From UBA1447 sp002329225 (GTDB taxonomy: Bacteria > Bacillota > Clostridia > Oscillospirales > Acutalibacteraceae): a stretch of DNA of 64,000 nucleotides. The DNA lies in NCBI GenBank assembly GCA_050946835.1, contig JBMNVN010000006.1, forward strand, positions 1 through 64,000, read 5' to 3'. Numbering within the stretch: position 1 is the first letter of the stretch; each line of letters begins with the position of its first letter. A program made the translations under genes and the position numbers. The notes beneath the pieces were generated by a model. That model ran no database searches. It was not told where the DNA came from and saw only the letters and a program-made list of their open reading frames with translations. Shown here in pieces: positions 8,258-14,812 of the stretch.

Positions 8258-8932
8258 TTATGTCGCTGGTCTTGGAATAGGTGCCCTGGAATTCACTTGC
8301 TCTATGGCTTCCGCAAGCAGACGTTTCTGCTGATCCGGCATACCGATGTAATTGTACATAAGGAATCGAGTATCTATCACAATGCCTTGCACACGCTCGT
8401 AGTTCTTGGGATCAGGTTTCCAATCACCGACAGCCTCACCGATGTTTCCGATATTGTCTGTGATGCGCGGTATCGGATTCCCATCGGCACCAATTTCAAA
8501 GAAGGTGTTATCCTCGCGGTTGAAAGGCATAATGAATGCGTTATACAGATTGGCACTCGGTACGCCCTTGGCGCGTTCAATATATTCGCCATAGGTAATC
8601 TGCTTGTTGATGTCCGGCCCGTTTGGCAGATGTTCTGGATTGCCGCTATATCCATATCTGTATAGTTTCGCATCCAGGACATAGACCTTCCCGTTGTAAA
8701 TCATGATTGCGTCCGGTTGTAGAGGAGTTTTTGTCCTGTTAGGACCGTAATCGAGCAGCCACCTTGTGCGTGGGAAATATCGATCTTTGTCCTCGATTCC
8801 GAAGGCTTTATCAATCATTTTCTCCCAAATTCGCTCAAAAAAATCCGTGCCGAAGAAGTACTGCTTTTCAGAAGACTTCTCATCCATGTATTTGAGCATA
8901 GAAATCATAGCGGAAAACAAATCTTGTTCCAC
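8258..8932 (-). CDS. LlaJI-family restriction nuclease, C-terminal part (split ORF)
   Basis: This 224-aa frame carries the nuclease core of a LlaJI-type restriction enzyme. The core is QPDAIMIYNGKVYVLDAKLY near residues 73-92, a clear PD-x(n)-DxK metal-binding site. The frame overlaps the preceding frame by 28 bp. Reading across the A7 tract at 8954..8960 with a -1 shift joins the two into one protein of about 430 aa, near the expected length for LlaJI-type subunits. The ATG at 8932 lies inside the continuous homologous frame, so it is probably not an independent start. The product is the cleavage subunit working with the McrB-like NTPase. Whether it is active depends on whether the shift is programmed, phase-variable, a mutation or a sequence error. 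Confidence 0.8.
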   Translation of the reverse strand: MEQDLFSAMISMLKYMDEKSSEKQYFFGTDFFERIWEKMIDKAFGIEDKDRYFPRTRWLLDYGPNRTKTPLQPDAIMIYNGKVYVLDAKLYRYGYSGNPEHLPNGPDINKQITYGEYIERAKGVPSANLYNAFIMPFNREDNTFFEIGADGNPIPRITDNIGNIGEAVGDWKPDPKNYERVQGIVIDTRFLMYNYIGMPDQQKRLLAEAIEQVNSRAPIPRPAT

Positions 8933-9549
8933 ATCATTGTGCGTAGACGCCAGTTTTTTTCCAGTATGTAGATAGCTTCTCTGCTGTCCGGATGATGACC
9001 AGGCTTTTCCGGCATATAGGGAACATAGAGCCAGCCCATCTTATCGAATGCCTCGTACACACAGTGTCTGTGAATCTGCGTTATCTTCTTATCGGCATTA
9101 GGCGTGACAGAACGAACCGTCATGTTCGTAAAGATTAGGGAACCATTCTTCTGTACCAAAGCTCTCTGTTCCCGAAAAGTACGCGGCCAAGATGTGTTAC
9201 CTTTGGTATCCGTCTTGAAACGTGGATCTGTTTCAATATAGTATCGACCTGTCCGCAAGAAATCCCGGATTATTTTGAGATAGGCGTGCATCGGAAAATC
9301 AACAGTTCTCGGTGCGGCAAACTTCGATTCCTCTATCAGCTTGTCCTCCTTCATAAAGGCGGCAAGCACATAGAACAGATTATTTATGTCTGCGCGGAGA
9401 TCATCATCATTTGGTGGAAGCTGATATCCTATCGGGAAATAAATCATAGCATCGTCGGTATCTGCTTTTACGCCGACAAAACTGTCTCCTTCGTCATTCT
9501 TATTGACGTGGCAGCGTTCTCTAATATTCTTTTGTAAATCCATAGTCAC
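8905..9549 (-). CDS. LlaJI-family restriction nuclease, N-terminal part (split ORF)
   Basis: This 214-aa frame is the N-terminal half of the LlaJI-like subunit, likely the target-recognition or assembly part. Its last 20 residues after ILEK are out of frame relative to the natural protein. The continuous reading would be LEKKLASTHNDVEQDLFSAM, which flows into the next frame. A GTG start at 9549 has GAGG with 6-nt spacing, while the ATG two codons later has 12-nt spacing, so GTG is preferred. It follows the McrB-like gene by 30 bp in the restriction operon. In BsuMI the corresponding gene would be ydjA, by order and family. Confidence 0.72.
   Translation of the reverse strand: MTMDLQKNIRERCHVNKNDEGDSFVGVKADTDDAMIYFPIGYQLPPNDDDLRADINNLFYVLAAFMKEDKLIEESKFAAPRTVDFPMHAYLKIIRDFLRTGRYYIETDPRFKTDTKGNTSWPRTFREQRALVQKNGSLIFTNMTVRSVTPNADKKITQIHRHCVYEAFDKMGWLYVPYMPEKPGHHPDSREAIYILEKNWRLRTMMWNKICFPL
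8954..8960 (-). other. A7 slippery tract at the LlaJI frame junction
   Basis: In the 0 frame the codons are GAA AAA AAC, giving the heptamer A AAA AAC (X XXY YYZ), a classical -1 frameshift site. One step back gives the reading that continues into the nuclease domain. A small GCGT-CT-ACGC inverted repeat lies 3 nt downstream; its 2-nt loop makes it a poor stimulator. Adding a single A to the tract would also restore one frame. Confidence 0.6.
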
Positions 9550-9579
9550 TGACCACCTCGCTTTCCGTTCATCACAACA

Positions 9580-10797
9580 TTATGCTTGTGTATCAGGATA
9601 GAGAGATGCACGAACAGTCGGCTTAAATATTTTGAAGCGATCTCGACCTCTGGAATAAATGAATGTACGGATGACTTGCTCCAAACTCTCCATGTTATCA
9701 GTATCAAATAGAGCCTCTGGATTAAATTTAAACGCATCATCCCACAGATATTTAATGACTTTCTCCGGGAACATGCGATTGTGCATAACTGCCTCTCTGA
9801 TGATAGCAAGACGCTGCTTTTTCTCTTCCATCATATCACCAGCGGCCTCATTATGTAGAAGGGCATTGTATTCATCAAGAATGGTAGTATAACCATCCGA
9901 AGGCAACGCTCGTTGGTCAAAAGTTATATCACTTTCGTGAACGAAATAAACACCTAGTCTCTTGTCTTCAGCAGAAGCCATTTTTGCTTTGTTGCCAACG
10001 ATGATACTGTTAATTTTCTCGCAGAATGTCTGCCATGTAACTTCCGTATCAAGAATTTGCGCATTGGCCAATGAGGAACGGACATTGTCAAAATTGTTCT
10101 CAATCAGACGCATCCTCCACCTTCGCTGGAATGCCGTATCGAGCGTGAACACGTTCTGATCGGATGTATTCATTGTGCCTATAATAGAAAGGTTTGAAGG
10201 AATGCGCACCTTGTGAGTAGGATCGCCGTATATTTTTTCTGCCATATACTTATGCGTGATACCATATTCGCTTGTACCAATCGGATAAGTGATTTCCTCC
10301 ATAGTCTTCGGTTCAACCGTTCTATCCAGTAACTGGAATACTTCACCGAAGATTGCGGGAGCATTACCGCGGTTAACCTCCTCAATGATAAGGATGTATT
10401 CTCGCATGGGATTTCTGAACGCCTCACTTATTATTAAGGTAAAAGGACCTGGCGTAAATTCATATGTCACTTGTTTATCTGCATCAACCACAGGCAAAAT
10501 CTGTCCTATGAAATCTGCGTTTGTGTAATCAGGATGAAAAACGAGACGTTCTACAACACTATCTTTTTGACAATATTCATGTTCAATTGTCCAGCTCTTA
10601 CCAGAGCCTGGAACACCATACAGAAGAATGTTTGTACCGCCTTCGATCCTAATTTTTTCAAGTTCCTTTAGGGACCGCACCATATCCCCACCAGCACTTT
10701 CAAGAGAATCACCATCAATGTTCAAGGACAGACGTCTCCTAATATCATCTAAATTTGTGGTGATGGCCTCTATTGCTTCTTGGCTAAATTCCGACAT
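9580..10797 (-). CDS. McrB-like AAA+ NTPase, restriction subunit of LlaJI/BsuMI-type system
   Basis: This 405-aa AAA+ protein is the motor subunit of the restriction complex. Walker A is GVPGSGKS (near residue 62). Walker B with the McrB-specific extension is ILIIEEVNRGNAPAIFGEV (near 138). The sensor and second signature are GTMNTSDQNVFTLDTAFQRRWRMR (near 207-230, where MNTSD-x(n)-LDTAFQRRW is the hallmark). McrB relatives hydrolyse GTP, and LlaJI and BsuMI have the same arrangement of an NTPase plus a nuclease subunit. No N-terminal DNA-binding domain is present, so recognition must come from a partner. It overlaps the upstream gene by 28 bp. Confidence 0.88.
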   Translation of the reverse strand: MSEFSQEAIEAITTNLDDIRRRLSLNIDGDSLESAGGDMVRSLKELEKIRIEGGTNILLYGVPGSGKSWTIEHEYCQKDSVVERLVFHPDYTNADFIGQILPVVDADKQVTYEFTPGPFTLIISEAFRNPMREYILIIEEVNRGNAPAIFGEVFQLLDRTVEPKTMEEITYPIGTSEYGITHKYMAEKIYGDPTHKVRIPSNLSIIGTMNTSDQNVFTLDTAFQRRWRMRLIENNFDNVRSSLANAQILDTEVTWQTFCEKINSIIVGNKAKMASAEDKRLGVYFVHESDITFDQRALPSDGYTTILDEYNALLHNEAAGDMMEEKKQRLAIIREAVMHNRMFPEKVIKYLWDDAFKFNPEALFDTDNMESLEQVIRTFIYSRGRDRFKIFKPTVRASLYPDTQA

Positions 10798-11555
10798 AAC
10801 CTAACCTCCTGTATTGCTTTTATGATTTCTGGCATTCTATCCTGAACGATGTAGTACCGACCATCTTCGCCTTTATAAAAAACTCCGGCTTTGATAAAAT
10901 TCCCCTGTACATAAGGGAAAGAATTCACGCTCTTAGCCGCACCACTCTCATCATTTTTTGTTTTTGTTTTAATATTAATGGTAATGGAGCCATCTCGATA
11001 TTGCCTCACTGTGTCGCCCATATCCACCAAGTAATTTTCTGGATTGACTTCTCTTGCGTGTTGTATCAAGAGATATTCTGTTGAATCTATACTCCCGTAC
11101 ATTTTGACAAACCAAAGCACATCAAAAAAATCATATCCATAGTTGCAATCTGGGTTTTTCATCATAATAACAAGGCACTGGAAATAGATTTCTTCTTGGA
11201 TTTTTTCAAGCTTCGCAAGTATTTCATCGCGCAATGTGCTTTCCGGTTCAGACTTAATTATCTTGATGCTACGCAATATATCAACATAAGCATAACCAAT
11301 GTTGGTAAAGAATTTTTTATTCTCTATTGCTGCTACATCTTGATAATTAACAATACCACAGTTCTGCAAAAAGGGTAGGATATTCCTTGCGTAGTTCCAG
11401 TTCATCCCATACTTCTCTAATTCGATCCCTAAATCATGTACAGAAGCAAAATCCTCATTCTTTGCCAGAACATCAAATATAATCAGGATTTTATCCTTCA
11501 CATTGTCTGTAAAGCTCGTTCCAGGTGAGCCAGGACTCGACACAGTAATTTCCAT
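10770..11555 (-). CDS. Unknown restriction-operon component, possibly BsuMI YdiR-like
   Basis: This 261-aa protein has no enzyme motif I can name. Residues about 18-75 look like a winged-helix (helices around ILIIFDVLAKNEDF and HDLGIELEKYGMNWNYARNILPFL, then a strand with CGIVNY). The C-terminal region has GVFYKGEDGRYYIV followed by a final helix. It lies between the methyltransferases and the McrB-like gene, the slot of ydiR in the BsuMI operon (M-M-R-S-A order), so a DNA-recognition or accessory restriction role is plausible. The start has AGGAGG spanning the upstream stop codon. Confidence 0.6.
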   Translation of the reverse strand: MEITVSSPGSPGTSFTDNVKDKILIIFDVLAKNEDFASVHDLGIELEKYGMNWNYARNILPFLQNCGIVNYQDVAAIENKKFFTNIGYAYVDILRSIKIIKSEPESTLRDEILAKLEKIQEEIYFQCLVIMMKNPDCNYGYDFFDVLWFVKMYGSIDSTEYLLIQHAREVNPENYLVDMGDTVRQYRDGSITINIKTKTKNDESGAAKSVNSFPYVQGNFIKAGVFYKGEDGRYYIVQDRMPEIIKAIQEVRLCRNLAKKQ

Positions 11556-11558
11556 GAG

Positions 11559-12608
11559 CTACTCCTCCTCTGTTAATTGCTCCTTGATTGCGCTTGCGAT
11601 ATGATATGCAAGGATAGGTGGTACAGCATTTCCAATTTGCTTATATTGATCAGTTTTCGTTCCGAGGAATTCATACCAATCAGGGAAAGATTGCAATCTT
11701 GCATTTTCACGCGCAGTAGGTATCCTGTTTTCCGAATAGTGGAAATAGTTACGATGGCCTGTGTCTATCGTATGGCACGGTTTAAAACTCGGCATACGTT
11801 CAAAGCCCTTTCTATATTTACGGACATTCCAGTATTCATCAGGCAAATCATAAATCGTCCCGCCGTCAGGAACCTTTGAGATAATATCAATGGTTTGCTG
11901 GGTGTGAATAGTAATTTGATGATTCTTCACCTTATCTTGTTTTCCACGCATTTTCTGTTGATAATCATTTTGAGGAGCAGATGCGTATTCGTGTTCATTT
12001 TCAAGACCATTCTCAGCATTTAAGGGAAGTAAGTCACTGATTGCATCCTTACTGGTGATTGTTCCCTCAACCTTCTGTGGGAAAATGAATTTTTTCTTCT
12101 TCATCCCAACGAAAAACACACGATGACGGTTCTGAGGAACGCCATAGTCAGATGCAACAACCTTCTGAAATGCTACCTTGTAACCAAGTTTGCCAAAGCG
12201 TTCGACGATATCATCGCGGAATAAACCATTAGACAAGGTTAAAAGTCCCGAAACATTTTCAATAACAAAAAACTCTGGTTGGACCAATTTCACAACTCTG
12301 TAATATTCAAGATACAAATGATTTCGAGGATCATTAACATCCCGCGTCCCTACTTTGCTAAAGCCTTGACACGGTGGTCCCCCTATTACACCTATGACAT
12401 CATTATTCTTATTTAAGGCTAAAAGCTGTTTATCGGTTAATGAATGTATGTCTACACATTCAGCCACCTTTTTTTCGTGATTATGATTATAAGTAGCTAT
12501 AGCTTTTTCCCACATATCTATTGCGTAAGACACCTCGAACCCCGCCATTTCAAATCCGAGACTAAGCCCTCCGCATCCACAGAATAGATCAATGATTTTG
12601 TTCTTCAT
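11559..12608 (-). CDS. DNA (cytosine-5) methyltransferase, second of a pair
   Basis: This 349-aa C5-cytosine methyltransferase protects host DNA. Motif I is DLFCGCGGLSLGFEMAG at residues 6-22, motif IV with the catalytic cysteine is GGPPCQGFSKVG (near 80), motif VI is FFVIENV (near 118), motif VIII QNRHRVFFVG (near 160), and motifs IX/X end in LQSFPDWYEF and QIGNAVPP. The target-recognition region (about 180-270) differs from the adjacent enzyme. This fits LlaJI, where two methyltransferases modify the two strands of an asymmetric site. The ATG at 12608 is chosen because the domain begins there and GGAG lies 10 nt upstream; it overlaps the previous gene by 20 bp. Confidence 0.93.
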   Translation of the reverse strand: MKNKIIDLFCGCGGLSLGFEMAGFEVSYAIDMWEKAIATYNHNHEKKVAECVDIHSLTDKQLLALNKNNDVIGVIGGPPCQGFSKVGTRDVNDPRNHLYLEYYRVVKLVQPEFFVIENVSGLLTLSNGLFRDDIVERFGKLGYKVAFQKVVASDYGVPQNRHRVFFVGMKKKKFIFPQKVEGTITSKDAISDLLPLNAENGLENEHEYASAPQNDYQQKMRGKQDKVKNHQITIHTQQTIDIISKVPDGGTIYDLPDEYWNVRKYRKGFERMPSFKPCHTIDTGHRNYFHYSENRIPTARENARLQSFPDWYEFLGTKTDQYKQIGNAVPPILAYHIASAIKEQLTEEE

Positions 12609-13710
12609 CTTCAAATAACTCCTTGATTGCGTCGGCAATACTCTTAGCCATTAAGGGAGGGACAGCATTCCCAACTTGTAGGTATTGCTCTGTCATTGTT
12701 CCTTCAAACACAAAGCTATCCGGGAAAGACTGCAATCTGGCCGCTTCACGCACAGTTGGCAGTCTGTGAAAAATCGGATGGTAGTAATTACTATGCTGAT
12801 TTCCCGCATCAATAGTAACTGAGAAGTCATCTTCCTTTAATCGTTTGTACGCTGATGAATGGCGATTCTTTCTCCCTGAATTTGTAGTCCGATTTGTAGT
12901 CCACAATTCTTCAGGAACATCTCTCCAATTCCCGCCCTGCGGAACATAAGATATTCTTCTCTGTTGTATTTCAGCGGGATAATGAATATCATGATTTTCT
13001 ACTATATTGTTTCTTGCTCTAAGGTAAGTACGATACGGCGTATCAGGAGCCATGTGCAATTCTCGAAACTCTGGAGCAGTACCTTCAAATTGATATAACT
13101 CACCAATAGCGTCCTTAACCGTAATACGTTCATCGCTCTTCAAAATGCGGCTCAAATCAAACTTCTCTCCCTTTGTGATTATAAAGAAGTTTCTTAGCCT
13201 CTTTTGCGGAACTCCATAATCTGATGCATCTAATATAGCATTCGTGACAATATATCCACATTCTGTGAATATTTCCGTTATCCTTTCTTTGGCATAACCA
13301 TTGTTCTTGGTTATAATCTGTGGAACATTTTCAATCACAACTACTCGTGGTTGCGCTAATTCAACAAATTTCACGAATTCGAAGAATAGTTTGTTCCTTG
13401 GATCATCCTGTTCAACATAATTTTTATTCGCATTAGAGAAACCTTGACAAGGTGGTCCACCAATTAACACATCTATTTCCTTTATGTTGCCAATCTGCGA
13501 AATAATAGTGTCCTTATCAATCGTCAAAATATCGGCACAGATAGCTTTTGCCTGTCTGAAATTTTTTCTATACGTTTTTATTGCGGCCGGATTAAAGTCG
13601 ATTCCGGCAATTGGATCAAATCCACTCATTTTAAAACCTAAACTCAATCCACCACATCCGCAAAATATATCTATAAACTTAGGTCTATGCATGCTGGGAG
13701 GCCACCTCAT
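12589..13710 (-). CDS. DNA (cytosine-5) methyltransferase, first of a pair
   Basis: This 373-aa C5 methyltransferase is paired with the following one. Motif I is DIFCGCGGLSLGFKMSG near residue 13, the catalytic GGPPCQGFSNAN near 85, ENVPQI near 127, QKRLRNFF near 170, and the C-terminal LQSFPDSF and QVGNAVPP. The start at 13710 overlaps the controller gene by 4 bp (ATGA), fitting translational coupling. An internal ATG six codons later (MHRPK) has GAGG at 12 nt and is an alternative. Two closely related but distinct C5 enzymes in tandem are characteristic of LlaJI and BsuMI systems. Confidence 0.93.
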   Translation of the reverse strand: MRWPPSMHRPKFIDIFCGCGGLSLGFKMSGFDPIAGIDFNPAAIKTYRKNFRQAKAICADILTIDKDTIISQIGNIKEIDVLIGGPPCQGFSNANKNYVEQDDPRNKLFFEFVKFVELAQPRVVVIENVPQIITKNNGYAKERITEIFTECGYIVTNAILDASDYGVPQKRLRNFFIITKGEKFDLSRILKSDERITVKDAIGELYQFEGTAPEFRELHMAPDTPYRTYLRARNNIVENHDIHYPAEIQQRRISYVPQGGNWRDVPEELWTTNRTTNSGRKNRHSSAYKRLKEDDFSVTIDAGNQHSNYYHPIFHRLPTVREAARLQSFPDSFVFEGTMTEQYLQVGNAVPPLMAKSIADAIKELFEDEEQNH

Positions 13711-13916
13711 TCATCAATTTCTTGGCTGATATCAAAGTCAATATCGTTTCGCTTGCAATAATCATCAATTAGTTTCATGGTTTTTAGGTTTGGTCTCGCC
13801 TTACCAGTTTCCCAACGATTGACTGTTGCAAAGGAGACACCTATATCTTTTGCGAAATCTTCCTGTGTCATAAAAGCCTTCCGGCGTATCCTTTTAATGT
13901 CATCTGAAAAACTCAT
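13707..13916 (-). CDS. XRE-family controller protein of the R-M operon
   Basis: This 69-aa protein is a single lambda-repressor-like helix-turn-helix, with MTQEDFAKDIGVSFATVNRWETGKARPNL spanning residues about 16-44. It is the first gene of the R-M operon and overlaps the first methyltransferase, like the C proteins that delay restriction after entry into a new host. The ATG at 13916 has GAGG 8 nt upstream; a TTG two codons earlier is ignored. Two direct ATATAAC repeats lie between the gene and its promoter -10 box, probable self-binding sites. The domain assignment is firm and the controller role is inferred. Confidence 0.82.
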   Translation of the reverse strand: MSFSDDIKRIRRKAFMTQEDFAKDIGVSFATVNRWETGKARPNLKTMKLIDDYCKRNDIDFDISQEIDE

Positions 13917-13934
13917 GTACAAAACCTCACTATC

Positions 13935-13956
13935 ATATAACTAACATTAATATAAC
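13935..13956 (-). promoter_or_regulatory. Direct-repeat operator candidate of the XRE controller
   Basis: ATATAAC occurs at 13935..13941 and 13950..13956 on the plus strand (GTTATAT on the transcribed strand), 15 bp apart. The pair lies downstream of the -10 box and upstream of the controller's Shine-Dalgarno, the place for an autorepression site. Confidence 0.45.
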
Positions 13957-13967
13957 AACCATGTAGC

Positions 13968-13996
13968 ATTATACTATATCTAGGCAATCATTTCAA
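13968..13996 (-). promoter_or_regulatory. Promoter of the R-M operon
   Basis: On the minus strand TTGAAA (-35), a 17-bp spacer and a perfect TATAAT (-10) lie about 50 bp upstream of the controller start. This is the strongest promoter candidate for the whole XRE-M-M-R operon. Confidence 0.75.
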
Positions 13997-14297
13997 TAAC
14001 ACAGGCCTTTTTTTTGTTAATCTTTCAAGAATTCAACGCCAAAACACCTTTTCATATTGAGCAACAAATGCATACCCTCATAACGAAGTATTCTTTAAAT
14101 CGTTATGGGACAGGACTTTTCGTTATGGACGTGTGCAGAATTTATATGATGCACACCCTTTAGCGCCGTTTCCGCAGGTAGCCTCGCAGTTCGCAGATAA
14201 AAATAAAACCCGCTGAACACCCCTTGGTGTCAGAAGGCGAGGAAACACTTTGAATTTGATATATCTTAACGATGTGTTGAAAGTCACACCGTATCAA
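13997..14297. other. Element end region with repeats, no gene
   Basis: No gene is supported in these 300 bp. It contains CATAACGA at 14079..14086, its inverted copy TCGTTATG at 14100..14107 and a third copy TCGTTATG at 14120..14127. There is also an ACACC/GGTGT hairpin near 14219..14232, followed on the minus strand by a T-rich tract that could terminate transcription. The repeats sit within 250 bp of the inferred junction and could be recombinase, excisionase or regulator sites. Confidence 0.5.
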
Positions 14298-14441
14298 TCA
14301 CGCAACGGCTTCATCAAGCAATACCCCGCCGTTTACCCCGAAAGAAGAAAGAAGCCGGCGAAAATATTCCGCCCGCTCCTCATAGGCAACATTTTCAGTA
14401 AGACGGTCATAGTATTTGGCAAAAACACCGTATTCACTCAT
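14298..14441 (-). pseudogene. 5' fragment of a class I SAM-dependent methyltransferase gene
   Basis: This frame encodes 47 residues: MSEYGVFAKYYDRLTENV then AYEERAEYFRRLLSSF and GVNGGVLLD. That is the usual N-terminal lead-in of small SAM methyltransferases, where LLD is normally followed by a glycine-rich (x-x-CGTG) SAM-binding loop. Here the frame runs EAVA and stops, with no loop in any frame. It overlaps the 3' end of the TrpR-family gene by 8 bp as a real coupled gene would. The simplest reading is that the mobile element integrated just after the LLD codons and the remainder lies beyond its other end. Confidence 0.72.
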
Positions 14442-14733
14442 CTTTTTTTGCTTCCATACGGCTTAATACAAGTTCATAGCCGTCGCAGCCGTTTGTCAGC
14501 GCACGGTTGACCCGGCTTATTGTGGCGGAGCTTGCCCCCGTCAGCTCGGTAATCTCGGTAAATATAATTTTTTCACGGAGCATTCGGGCTACCGCAATGC
14601 GTTGAGAAATTGCTTTAATCTCTTTGACCGTGCACAAATCCTCAAAAAACGCATAGCATTCCTCAATACTTTCCAAGCTCAAAATTGCATTAAAAAGAAG
14701 TTCTGTATTTTTTGTTTTTAATTTCTCGTTCAA
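14434..14733 (-). CDS. yerC: YerC/YecD-family TrpR-like repressor, probable histidine regulator
   Basis: This 99-aa protein is a TrpR-superfamily repressor of the YerC type. The family pattern is visible: LSLESIEECYAFFEDLCTVKEI near residues 19-40, RIAVARMLREK near 45-55 and the helix-turn-helix ITELTGASSATISRVNRAL near 61-80. The TTG start at 14733 has GGTGGAG 5 nt upstream; an earlier TTG at 14751 has no SD. YerC-like proteins in Firmicutes have been proposed as histidine regulators (HisR). Support here is that the near-palindrome TAGC-GT-GtTA inside its own promoter recurs at the hisZ promoter (47245..47254). It is autoregulated if that site is its operator. Confidence 0.85.
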   Translation of the reverse strand: MNEKLKTKNTELLFNAILSLESIEECYAFFEDLCTVKEIKAISQRIAVARMLREKIIFTEITELTGASSATISRVNRALTNGCDGYELVLSRMEAKKDE

Positions 14734-14763
14734 ATTTACTCCACCTTTCAAGAACTTGAGTCT

Positions 14764-14792
14764 ATTTTATCAGAGTAGCGTGTTAAAGTAAA
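14764..14792 (-). promoter_or_regulatory. yerC promoter with embedded operator
   Basis: On the minus strand TTTACT, a 17-bp spacer and TAAAAT form a promoter. The spacer contains TAACACGCTA (14776..14785), and the surrounding 19 bp AGTAGCGTG-y-TAAAGTAAA matches the hisZ promoter region at 18 of 19 positions. Confidence 0.65.
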
Positions 14793-14812
14793 GTTAATAA
14801 CTCTAAACAGAC

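Larger units (their letters stand above)
1..14312. mobile_element. Right end of an integrated prophage or ICE, left part outside window
   Basis: This block carries a phage/ICE-type replication module, an AT-rich restriction-modification operon and repeats at the boundary, and none of it resembles the housekeeping genes to its right. The boundary is set by a methyltransferase gene fragment (14298..14441) that loses similarity just after its GG-x-LLD segment at about 14312. That is what insertion into the 5' part of a chromosomal gene would leave. No integrase, capsid or conjugation gene is visible, so prophage and ICE cannot be told apart. The junction position is inferred from where protein similarity stops and could be off by tens of bases. 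Confidence 0.7.

Noticed and set aside
14250..14510. Plus-strand 86-codon frame across the element junction
   Set aside because: It is a shadow of the methyltransferase fragment and yerC, with no SD.
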